Of a DNA stretch of 53,308 nucleotides, positions 43,463-52,000 are shown piece by piece (within the stretch, counting starts at the first letter, position 1; each line of letters starts with the position of its first letter). Below the pieces are notes generated by a model. It saw only the letters and a program-made list of their open reading frames with translations, ran no database searches and was not told the origin of the DNA. The position numbers and the translations under genes are program-made. The stretch spans positions 1-53,308 of the forward strand of contig NZ_FQWY01000016.1 of the NCBI RefSeq assembly GCF_900129805.1. Direction: 5' to 3'. The DNA is from Thermosyntropha lipolytica DSM 11003. Its GTDB lineage: Bacteria; Bacillota; Syntrophomonadia; Syntrophomonadales; Syntrophomonadaceae.

Positions 43463-45136
43463 GTGAAGCTAAAAAATAAGCTTTTTCTTACCGCAGCCTT
43501 AATTATTTTCGGAATAACCATACCTTTTACCCTTTTAAACCTGTCTTGGCAAAAAGAGCAGCTAACCTCCCTCATAAAACAGCAGGCAGTAGTTTCCGCC
43601 CAGAATGTTGTACAGCAGATGAATGTCCTGCGAGCAACTACTGATGCCCGGGATTTTGATAATAAGCTGAACTATTACCTTGCCAGACAGCGGGCCGAAT
43701 ATTTAAAGGAGCACGGCTATAATGTCACCCAGTATCTTATAGACAGCCAGAATAACATATTGCAAATAAGCGGGGAAGAAAAAAATATTCAGTTTAAACC
43801 GGAAGAAACAGCAGAAATGATAAAACAACAGAAAGGAACTAGCGAAAAGGAAAAGTACATAATATCCTATGCGTATTCGGCAGATAACCAGATATTAGCC
43901 CTGCTGGTTTTTAAAAAAGCGGAGATTTTTAAACCTGTATACAGATTAAAGTATATTATGTATTCCCTGGCAGTAATAATAACCTGCTCAGCTTTTTTAA
44001 TCTTTTCCCAGAGCATAAAAAAAATCGTAAATCCTCTTATCGACATAAGTAAAACCGCAGAACAGGTAGAAAAAGGACAGTTTGATACTTTCATTTCCTC
44101 CCGTACGGATATAAAAGAAATAGCTATGCTCAGTAAAAGCTTTAATCAAATGCTTTCTTTCCTGCAGCAGTTTTTCGATAAGATTACCTATTCCGTAGCA
44201 AAGTTAAATGCCAGCAGTACGGAGTTTAAAACTTCGGCTGAAGAAAACCGTAAGGCAGCTAAAAATATAAAAAACGAGGTAGAAGATATTAACTACCAAA
44301 TAAGTAAACAAAATGAATCTATAACCAGCATAAAAAATTTCATGGATGAGCTGGCAGCAGCTGCCGGGGATATAAAAAGGCAAAACGAAGAAAGCATAAA
44401 AATAAGTGAAAATATAATTCAGGCTACCCTGCAGGGAGAAGAATTCCTTCTGGCTACACATGCTAAAATCCTTGCCACCGATAATTATGCAGCCGCTTTG
44501 CGAAAAATAGTGGATGAAACCGAAAAACATCTCCAGAACCTTAATGATATAAATACATCTATTGAAAAAATATCTTCCCACACCGGGCTTTTAGCCTTAA
44601 ATGCCACTATAGAAGCAGCCAGAGCCGGTGAGCATGGACGCGGTTTTGGCGTAGTTGCAGAAGAAATCAGCCAGTTGGCATTAGATGCGCGCAATTTTTC
44701 CCAAAAAGCCTTTTATATGCTTGATCAGACCAGAAAATCATTTGCCAGCCTGTTAGGAGAATTTAATAATATGTACCAACTGATAAAAAATGTAAATAAC
44801 CAGATTGAAGATACGCAAAAAGTATTTGCTATCATCAAGCTTGATATAAATGAAAGCTTTGCTCATATTGAAAATGCAGCCCATTCCAGCAATACTTTGC
44901 TTAATAACCTGCCTGCGGTTGCGGAAAAACTTGACCACATATGCAGGCAAAATGAAGAAGTATCTGCCCGGCTTGAGCATATACTCCAGTTAACTAAAAA
45001 GCAGTATATAAACAGCCAGGATCTCAATAATAAGACAGATGACCTTGCCTTGCTAGCCAAGGAACTGCAAAATCTGCTGTATATGTCTTCTTCCCAGAAT
45101 TCCCTACCTGATAGCGGGGCTGATAAGGCAAGCTAA
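43463..45136 (+). CDS. Methyl-accepting chemotaxis-type receptor
   Basis: A 557-residue membrane receptor starting with GTG behind AGGAGG. The first membrane helix is at about 6-25, an extracytoplasmic sensor domain is at 26-165, and the second helix is at about 166-186. A HAMP domain and a long coiled signalling domain follow. The hairpin tip normally conserved in chemoreceptors is only partly kept: HTGLLALNATIEAARAGEHG, then GVVAEEISQLALDAR is present but the following segment diverges. It may signal through a CheA, or be a divergent receptor in another pathway. Signal unknown. Confidence 0.88.
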   Translation: MKLKNKLFLTAALIIFGITIPFTLLNLSWQKEQLTSLIKQQAVVSAQNVVQQMNVLRATTDARDFDNKLNYYLARQRAEYLKEHGYNVTQYLIDSQNNILQISGEEKNIQFKPEETAEMIKQQKGTSEKEKYIISYAYSADNQILALLVFKKAEIFKPVYRLKYIMYSLAVIITCSAFLIFSQSIKKIVNPLIDISKTAEQVEKGQFDTFISSRTDIKEIAMLSKSFNQMLSFLQQFFDKITYSVAKLNASSTEFKTSAEENRKAAKNIKNEVEDINYQISKQNESITSIKNFMDELAAAAGDIKRQNEESIKISENIIQATLQGEEFLLATHAKILATDNYAAALRKIVDETEKHLQNLNDINTSIEKISSHTGLLALNATIEAARAGEHGRGFGVVAEEISQLALDARNFSQKAFYMLDQTRKSFASLLGEFNNMYQLIKNVNNQIEDTQKVFAIIKLDINESFAHIENAAHSSNTLLNNLPAVAEKLDHICRQNEEVSARLEHILQLTKKQYINSQDLNNKTDDLALLAKELQNLLYMSSSQNSLPDSGADKAS

Positions 45137-45149
45137 TATGGTCCCTGAT

Positions 45150-45740
45150 TTATTTATAAACATAATACTTGGGCCGGGAACGGGATTTTACTATTTTGGG
45201 CCGGCATTCATTTTTGCATTCCTGTACTATATTTATGGTAGGAAAACAAGGAGGATATGGACAAGGCGGATGCGGTTTAGGGGGAATAATGCTTCCTCTT
45301 GGACACCAGGCAAATAAAATTATGCACTGGCTGATAGAACGGGAACAGCTTTTAACCGTTTCCATAAATTCAATCAGTATCTGGGGCTTTAAACTCTCAA
45401 GCCCGCTAAAATCAACTATACCGCAATCATGCAAATCTATAAAAGTGCCAAAAGAATAAACGGCATGAAATCCATGTACCGGCTGGCAGGGCATATCAGC
45501 TATATAGAGTATCTCCTGTTCTATATGTCCGCGGATAAAAACCTTTTTTCCCCGGGGACTATCAATAAGTTGGTAAACATCTATTTTTACCCCTGGCTTA
45601 ACATCAACAATTCTAGCCATATCAGGCTTATCCCGGGGAATTTCTATACATTTTTCCACTATAAACTGATTTGAAGCAAGTATTTGTTCCGGTTTGGGAA
45701 ATGATAATTTATCACCAGAATAATCAATTTTTACAGGCAT
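45150..45740 (-). CDS. SPOCS-domain (DUF3794) protein with Pro/Cys-rich tail
   Basis: A 196-residue single-domain SPOCS protein. N-terminal part holds EIPRDKPDMARIVDV and the family core with VFIRGHIEQEILYIADMPCQ followed by PVHGFHAVYSF. In place of the DQ of the plus-strand paralogues it has CQ, as in the other leftward gene. The last 40 or so residues are Pro/Cys-rich (KPHPPCPYPPCFP, QECKNECRP). No signal peptide is seen, so it should be made in the cytoplasm, presumably the mother cell. It converges with the receptor gene with a 13-bp gap. Its spore role is inferred. Confidence 0.85.
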   Translation of the reverse strand: MPVKIDYSGDKLSFPKPEQILASNQFIVEKCIEIPRDKPDMARIVDVKPGVKIDVYQLIDSPRGKKVFIRGHIEQEILYIADMPCQPVHGFHAVYSFGTFIDLHDCGIVDFSGLESLKPQILIEFMETVKSCSRSISQCIILFAWCPRGSIIPPKPHPPCPYPPCFPTINIVQECKNECRPKIVKSRSRPKYYVYK

Positions 45741-45804
45741 TATTTATCCACCCTTTTTATCATACCTTTTACTAAATTATGAGTTTTTAGCTAAAAAAGT
45801 TACT

Positions 45805-45842
45805 AAAAAAACAGGGACGGTTAAGTAATCCCTGTTTTTTTA
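45805..45842 (-). terminator. Terminator after the 194-aa SPOCS gene
   Basis: A 12-bp perfect stem, AAAAAACAGGGA/TCCCTGTTTTTT, lies between two leftward SPOCS genes. It includes the GGGACGGTT element also seen at 35831. It separates the two genes, so the downstream one needs its own promoter or readthrough. Confidence 0.82.
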
Positions 45843-45845
45843 TGC

Positions 45846-46430
45846 TTATTTTCCACTTATAGGACAGTTTCCATACATGCTGCAGTTTTTACACCCCGGC
45901 ATATAATTATGGTGATGATGGTTTCCCCCTTCCCCGCTTGAACAAGGATCGGGAGGACAAGGAGGGGGTACATGATGGCTTTTCTTAGGCCACCATATTA
46001 AAAGTATTACACATTTGGCTATTTCTTTAGGCCCGGTTTTTTTGGCACATACATATTCTACTAACACATGAGGATTATTTATATCACAGGTACTCCATAT
46101 GCAGCTTGATGATATTTCTTCAAAATGGCAGAAAGGAATAGTAAAGTGGGCGGCATGTACTGACTGGCAGGGAACATCGGCCACATAGATTATCTTCTGT
46201 TCAACATAACCTTTTATCACCAGTTTTTTGCCTACCGGGGTATCTATAACCACACATTCATCTACTACCGGATGTACCTTCACCTCTAACAGCTGTTCTA
46301 TCGGGGGTTTAACACAGGGAACAACTAGATGTTCATTGATGCTTATCTGTTTGTAGTGGCAGATATGATCTCGGGGCGGATATCTTTCAGGTAAACCATG
46401 ATACTCAATCTTATCAAACATTTTTATCAT
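45846..46430 (-). CDS. SPOCS-domain (DUF3794) protein with His/Cys-rich tail
   Basis: A 194-residue SPOCS protein. The core has VPCVKPPIEQLLEV, VIKGYVEQKIIYVADVPCQ and SVHAAHFTIPFCHFE, with two extra Cys-bearing loops (SSSCIWSTC). The C-terminal tail is unusual: PPPCPPDPC, then a glycine- and histidine-rich GGNHHHHNY, then CKNCSMYGNC. With seven or so tail cysteines it could crosslink or bind metal. It starts close to the divergent gene at 46628, with a shared 197-bp intergenic region. No signal peptide. Confidence 0.87.
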   Translation of the reverse strand: MIKMFDKIEYHGLPERYPPRDHICHYKQISINEHLVVPCVKPPIEQLLEVKVHPVVDECVVIDTPVGKKLVIKGYVEQKIIYVADVPCQSVHAAHFTIPFCHFEEISSSCIWSTCDINNPHVLVEYVCAKKTGPKEIAKCVILLIWWPKKSHHVPPPCPPDPCSSGEGGNHHHHNYMPGCKNCSMYGNCPISGK

Positions 46431-46627
46431 CCTTTCTTCATGGGCTTATTCCATAAAAGCATTATCACACAAAGCTTTTTTCTTACTTATAAAATATTCA
46501 AAACGCAAGACTTTTGTTTTCCTCCCGCTTAGAAACGGTAACCCCCATTTGCCTTTTTACATAAAATACATCAGGCAAATAAATGTAAATTAATTCAATA
46601 TTTAAAAAGTATTAAGGAGGTTTAATA

Positions 46628-47122
46628 ATGACTCTGATGCCTGCCAGTGTAGTGGAACTCTGTCCCGCTTATCCGGATAGAGTCGCCAAGTATTTTAAGG
46701 AGATATTTGTATCTGATGTGGTAGAAATTCCTGTTCAAAAGCCTTCCGCTGAACAAATAGTAAATGTCGATGTCAAAGCTGAACTGGTTGATGTCCAGAC
46801 GGTTACGGTAACTCTTCCTTTTGATCCTATACCGTATCAGCCTAATCCCGGAAACAAAATCTTTGTTGCCGGCAATATCTATTTGGGAATCCAGTATTCT
46901 GCTTTAACTCCCGATCAAAAGGTACACTTCTTCCGTGCTCAACTGCCTTTCCAGACTATACTTTTAAATGACTGCGGCCTGCTCATTGATCCTCATGACT
47001 CCATATTCACCAGTGGTTATGTCGTTCATGTCTGTATTGAAAAACTGATTAAGAGGCAGATAGATGAACGCAAAATGTATTTTGAGCTGCTGCTTCTTAT
47101 CTGGGCAGAAGAAATATCATAA
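46628..47122 (+). CDS. SPOCS-domain (DUF3794) protein, first of the rightward array
   Basis: A 164-residue SPOCS protein. It shows VVEIPVQKPSAEQIVNVDV near the N-terminus, a beta-rich core with IFVAGNIYLGIQYSALTPDQ, then KVHFFRAQLPF. This is the only copy where the second position of the VHxxH pair is Arg-Ala rather than His. It ends with a long helix/strand typical of the family (FELLLLIWAEE). AAGGAGG precedes the ATG. Together with the next five genes it forms a tight rightward series. Confidence 0.85.
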   Translation: MTLMPASVVELCPAYPDRVAKYFKEIFVSDVVEIPVQKPSAEQIVNVDVKAELVDVQTVTVTLPFDPIPYQPNPGNKIFVAGNIYLGIQYSALTPDQKVHFFRAQLPFQTILLNDCGLLIDPHDSIFTSGYVVHVCIEKLIKRQIDERKMYFELLLLIWAEEIS

Positions 47123-47137
47123 AGGAGGGCTCATAAA

Positions 47138-47635
47138 GTGACTTGCTTAAATGATACTGTAAGCTTATCTGATGTATTATGTCCTACCCACCCTGAACAG
47201 CATTATTTTACGGAAATAATTATATGTGAACATTTATATATACCGCCTCAAAAACCGGATAAAGAACTGATCACCAATGTAATCAAAAATTTTGTGGTTA
47301 CGAGTGCCGAAGTTATAACTGTAGACCTGGGAGACCGCGAAAAGAAACTGCGTAAAAAATTAGTAATAAGCGGCACCTTGAAACTTGGCATTGAATACTC
47401 AGCTGATATGCCTGAACAGCAGGTACATTTTGCCCACTGGGATATCCCCTTTCAGGGAATAATAGGCTATCGTCCCTGTGATCCTTATACTAACCGCGGC
47501 CTCATAGATGACCCTGACTTCGATATAGAAGACTATAAAATTCATATATGCCTGGAACATGAACAATACCATCAATTAAGCAAAAGAGAGATAAAAGCGG
47601 TTCTGGTCCTTTTAATCTGGCTGGAGAAAAAATAA
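47138..47635 (+). CDS. SPOCS-domain (DUF3794) protein, type A
   Basis: A 165-residue SPOCS protein with a GTG start behind GGAGGG, 15 bp after the previous gene. N-terminal LYIPPQKPDKELITNV; core LVISGTLKLGIEYSADMPEQ; VHFAHWDIPFQGIIG; and an Asp-rich loop before the end. The first 25 residues (SLSDVLCPTHPEQHYFTEI) resemble the start of the copies at 46628 and 48160, all having a Cys-Pro followed by acidic/aromatic residues. This defines a long subtype, called type A here. Confidence 0.85.
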   Translation: MTCLNDTVSLSDVLCPTHPEQHYFTEIIICEHLYIPPQKPDKELITNVIKNFVVTSAEVITVDLGDREKKLRKKLVISGTLKLGIEYSADMPEQQVHFAHWDIPFQGIIGYRPCDPYTNRGLIDDPDFDIEDYKIHICLEHEQYHQLSKREIKAVLVLLIWLEKK

Positions 47636-47655
47636 TTCTTTAAGGAGGTAATTAT

Positions 47656-48075
47656 ATGCTTACTTTTACCGGGGTATTTACGGAAGTGCCTATTGACAGC
47701 AAACTGATCATCCCCCCGCAAAAACCCCCAATGGAATGTATATTAGATACCATGGTTGATATAGAAATAACCAAAGCAGAAGTAATAGACACTCCTTTAG
47801 TCTATCCTGAAGACACTTCCCTGCAGCTTAGAAAAGTTATTATAACTGGTATAGCTAAAATAAAAATTAAATATTCTGCTCTTGTAGATGACCAGCAAGT
47901 ACACTTAGCTCACTTTGATGTTCAGTTCTGTACCCTTATCGAGTGGCCGGGAGGCCCACCGCAGGGAACCCCAATCATAGTTAAACCTGTCATCGAAAAA
48001 GCTATCTTTATAAAAGAAGATGAAAGAAGGATTTTCAAAGCGCTCCTGATCCGCCTGGAAGTATATAGAAAATAA
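47656..48075 (+). CDS. SPOCS-domain (DUF3794) protein, type B (short)
   Basis: A 139-residue SPOCS protein lacking the N-terminal extension of type A. Features are LIIPPQKPPMECILDTMV, KVIITGIAKIKIKYSALVDD, QVHLAHFDVQF and LIEWPGGPPQGTPI. The WPGGPP loop is shared with the copy at 48647 and, in changed form, with the C-terminus of the 1029-residue protein. AAGGAGG precedes it, 20 bp after the type A gene. Confidence 0.85.
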   Translation: MLTFTGVFTEVPIDSKLIIPPQKPPMECILDTMVDIEITKAEVIDTPLVYPEDTSLQLRKVIITGIAKIKIKYSALVDDQQVHLAHFDVQFCTLIEWPGGPPQGTPIIVKPVIEKAIFIKEDERRIFKALLIRLEVYRK

Positions 48076-48097
48076 TAAGGCAAATAGTAAATTATTA

Positions 48098-48130
48098 ATT
48101 TAAGAGCCTCCAAACGGAGGTTCTTATTGT
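48098..48130 (+). terminator. Weak hairpin between SPOCS gene pairs
   Basis: TAAGAGCCTCC and GGAGGTTCTTA form an 11-bp stem (one G-U pair) with an AAAC loop, but the T tract after it is short. It could partly attenuate transcription between the two gene pairs. Confidence 0.5.
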
Positions 48131-48159
48131 TAAAAACTACCTTAAGGAGGATAAGTGTA

Positions 48160-48627
48160 ATGGAGAAATACTGCACAAGCGGCCAAACCAGCTTTGAACT
48201 TTGTCCCCGCCCCGGCGATGAAATAGATTACTACACCCAGTTACCTCTAAATGGAATCGTAGAAATACCAAGCAACAAACCTCCTAAAGAACAAATTTTT
48301 AATACTATGCATGAAATAGATATAACTAAATTTATAACCATAACCGTAAAAAAGCCGCCGGGGAAAAAAATTCTTACGGTAGGAAAATTTATGATAGGAA
48401 TCGAGTATATAGCAAAAACCGAAGACCAGAAAGTGCATTTTGCCCACTTTGATATTCCTTTCCAGGCCCTGATAAAGAATAAGGACGGATCACTTCTCCC
48501 CCTGGATTTTGATATTAGTCAGTATATAGTACATGTTTGCGTGGAATACGAGCAATATTCGCAAATCGATGAGCGCACTATCTCTTATGAAATAATACTT
48601 CTTATCTGGCTTAAGAAAAAAACCTGA
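48160..48627 (+). CDS. SPOCS-domain (DUF3794) protein, type A
   Basis: A 155-residue SPOCS protein. N-terminal IVEIPSNKPPKEQIFNTM; core ILTVGKFMIGIEYIAKTEDQ; KVHFAHFDIPFQALI. I start at the ATG 48160, seven bases past AAGGAGG. A longer TTG frame from 48127 lies upstream of that site. It is most like the copy at 47138, and the type A/type B pair is repeated by the next gene. Cys residues near the start and in the late YIVHVCVEYEQY are shared with other type A copies. Confidence 0.85.
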   Translation: MEKYCTSGQTSFELCPRPGDEIDYYTQLPLNGIVEIPSNKPPKEQIFNTMHEIDITKFITITVKKPPGKKILTVGKFMIGIEYIAKTEDQKVHFAHFDIPFQALIKNKDGSLLPLDFDISQYIVHVCVEYEQYSQIDERTISYEIILLIWLKKKT

Positions 48628-48646
48628 TAAATGAGAGGGGATAAAT

Positions 48647-49054
48647 ATGTGGGATGAAATCGTTATAAACCATAATCTTACTATACCAGATAAAAACCCC
48701 CCTATGGAAAAGCTTTTGGGGTATATGATCCGCTACCAAATTACCAAAGCAGAAGTCATCGATACCAGACTTATGACTGATGACCAGCCTCCTCTGCCTG
48801 TACGCAAAGTTATTATAGAAGGCTTAGCCCAAATTGTCATAAAATATGTAGCTGATGTACCAGACCAGCAGGTACATGGAGCCCATTTTGAAGAACCATT
48901 TGCCAAACTGATAGAATGGCCTGGAGGCCCTCCCCCTGGCAGTCCTATATGTGTAGAAATCACCGAAGAACATGCCCAGATTCATATGATAGATAACAGG
49001 CACTTATCCAAGGTAATCGTTATTCATATTGATATAACCCAGAATAATCCTTAA
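48647..49054 (+). CDS. SPOCS-domain (DUF3794) protein, type B (short)
   Basis: A 135-residue SPOCS protein paired with the type A gene upstream. It begins almost directly with LTIPDKNPPMEKLLGYMI, then KVIIEGLAQIVIKYVADVPDQ, QVHGAHFEEPF and LIEWPGGPPPGSPI, the same loop as in the copy at 47656. The C-terminus is less like the other copies. A GAGAGGGG site precedes the ATG. It is followed after 17 bp by the 1029-residue gene. Confidence 0.85.
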   Translation: MWDEIVINHNLTIPDKNPPMEKLLGYMIRYQITKAEVIDTRLMTDDQPPLPVRKVIIEGLAQIVIKYVADVPDQQVHGAHFEEPFAKLIEWPGGPPPGSPICVEITEEHAQIHMIDNRHLSKVIVIHIDITQNNP

Positions 49055-49071
49055 CCGAAAGGAGGGTAAAA

Positions 49072-52000
49072 ATGGCAGTCGAATACTTTTCTCCTGGTTC
49101 CTACATCATTCCTATGGATACTACCTATCAGAATGGAGCCGCTATCGACACCGGCATGATAAGCGCCTATGGCCTGGTATATGCACTGCTCAAGCAGGGG
49201 ATTCCGGTCAAATGGGCTATTAAGCCGGGGAAAACTAGTGTTGACGATACAGACTTTATTGCCTCAGCTCAGGATATACAAACTTCTGCTATAATAAACA
49301 GCCACAACTACTCCGGAGGCCCTTTTATAATCGATTTCAGCTATGCAGCTTTAGCCCTTCCTATAATTCAATCATGGCAGCTTAATCATTCGGTAACTGT
49401 CCATCAAGCAACCGCAGCTTTTACCGCTCCTGTTGCCATGACCCTCAGGCGGGCTCCTCGCATAAGTATAGAAGAGCGTAATGCTCGAGTAATAATAAAA
49501 TATCTTAACAGTGCAGGAATTCCTGATTCTAATGGAAATGTGTGGACTACCAGTTCCCCCGATGTGCTTGACCATGCCACTATTGCCAATTATGGTTTTT
49601 TAAGCAGTGCAGCTGATCCATGCAAAAGATTAAAATATGACATATTCCTGTCGGCCCATACCAATGATAGGGACTGGTCAGGAAATAACCCGGTAGAAGT
49701 TGCGGCCCGCGATGCTTTAGATACATTTTTGCGTATAGGCGGCATGCTGCATGCTACCTGCCACTCGATACAGAGTATTGAAAATATTGTAGGTCCTTTT
49801 ATAACCAGCACATTTTCCGTAGCTAATCAAGGAGATACCTTTTTCGTAGAAAAACCTGATTTCCCTTTAACCCAGGCTGTTTCTACCCCAACTGCCCCCA
49901 GCCGTCCGGGAGGAGCTGTAAACACCTGGACTGCAACCTATCTGCCTTCCGCCCAAAGGCTGGCTTATTTTAGAAGAGGAACTTTAAATTATGATTTTCT
50001 AGCCGCAGGCAGCTATAAAGGCGGCACGGGAGCAGGTAAAATCGTATATGAAGGCGGGCATGAGTACACTTATGATATGAAAAAACCTTATACTCATACA
50101 GCTAATACTGACATGATTTTTTTGCGTTACCTTCTTAATTCCGTACTCTTTTCCGTAGGCAAACCTCGTATTGCACTTAATGCTTCACCTTTAAATATAC
50201 CGGTTGGGTTTCCAAGTAACGTGGTCTTTTCTCTGGATAATGAAGGAGGCAGTGAGGCCACCTCAGCTTCGGTTACTATCACCCTGGCTCCCTTTGCAAC
50301 CTATAATTTTGACGCCAGCATTCCCCCCACCAGTATAGTAGGGCAAACCCTTACCTGGGATGAAACTGCTCTTTCCGGGCATACCGGCCCTGGTACCATA
50401 CTGACTTTTACGGCCAGTGTAACACCTCCCAGTCCCGGCTTTAACACCGTTGCTTCATACTATACCTATTATGATGACAACTTCAATGAAAGCTACTCAC
50501 TAAATTACTGTACTTCTATTCAAGCTACTCCGGGTGCCGCACCTTTTCTTGATAAAACGCCGGCTTATCAAACTGTAAATCCCAATAACATGATTACCTG
50601 GTCTATTACTTTGGGCAATTACGGTACCTTATCTCTGAATAATGTAGTGGTAAAAGATACCCTGCCTCCGGAATTTACTTTTGTATCAGCTGTGCCGGCT
50701 CCCAGTTCAATTGTAGGCAATGTTATTACCTGGAATATGCCCCCTATTCCACCACTTAATCCCGCCGCCTATACTATCACCCTTACTGTTCTGGCACCAC
50801 CGGCAACTACCCGCACATTTATAAACCAGGTTACCATGACCGGTACAGATACTTCCCCGGCCAGCTACAGCATAACTGATACAGCTGAAGTTAGCATAAT
50901 AAACCGTCCTCCCCAGGTTACAGTATTAAATCCTAATGGGGGCGAAATAATCTGTAACGGAACTACCATTACCTGGGTGGCATCTGATCCGGATGGAGAT
51001 CCTTTAACCTATAAAATTCAGTACTCAACCGATGGAGGAGCTAGCTATAACACTCTGGTCAGCGGACTTACTGCCATGTCTTATGTTTGGAATACGTCAG
51101 GGCTTCCCAGCAGTGGCAATTATCTCATTAAGGTTATAGCTTCGGATGGAGAATTAGAAGGAGAGAATACATCAGACAGTACATTTACCATCGATAATAC
51201 TCCTCCTGCGGTTAGCTGGATATCACCAATAAACAACAGTTTTATAAAAGGTTATATAACACTTAAAGCAAGTGCTACTGATAATGTAGGGGTTACCGAG
51301 ACTGTTTTTGAATATTCAAATGATGGCGGAATAAACTATAACCTTATTGCTATTGTAACTACTTCATTTGATAACGTCTATGCGGTTTCTTTTGATACCA
51401 CTTTACTTCCTGATGGGCCTTATAAGCTGAAAGTAACTGCTTTTGACGGATGCTCAAATACTACTGCCAAAATCCTCGATATCGTAATCGATAACACCCC
51501 ACCGGTGGTAAATATAGTTTCACCACCGGATGGTTCTACGGTTTCAGAGGTAGTAGACCTCCTGATATCTGCCCATGACAATGAATGTCTGGCTAAAGTA
51601 GATATATATATCGATGATGTGCTCGTGCACACAGAAATAGTAGGCAATGATACGGATATCCAGTTTATTTACGAATGGGATACGGCACAATTTGCCGAAG
51701 GGGCTCATGTAGTAAAAGCAGTAGCAACTGACTGTGGAGGGCTTACGGCAGAAACTTCACACACTTATATAATAGATAATCTGCCTGATCATTATACTCA
51801 GATTTTGATAGATGGAACCCTTGAAATACCAGTATTAAAACCTGATGTAGAAAAAATTATAAATTTTGAAGTTATAGCCGAGATAGATTCTATAAAAACT
51901 ATTAAAACCCTGGAAGGAACGAAAGTCATTATTAGTGGGCATGTAACATTTGAAGTAACCTACAGCTCAACATCTGATGATCAGAAGGTGCATTTTGCCC

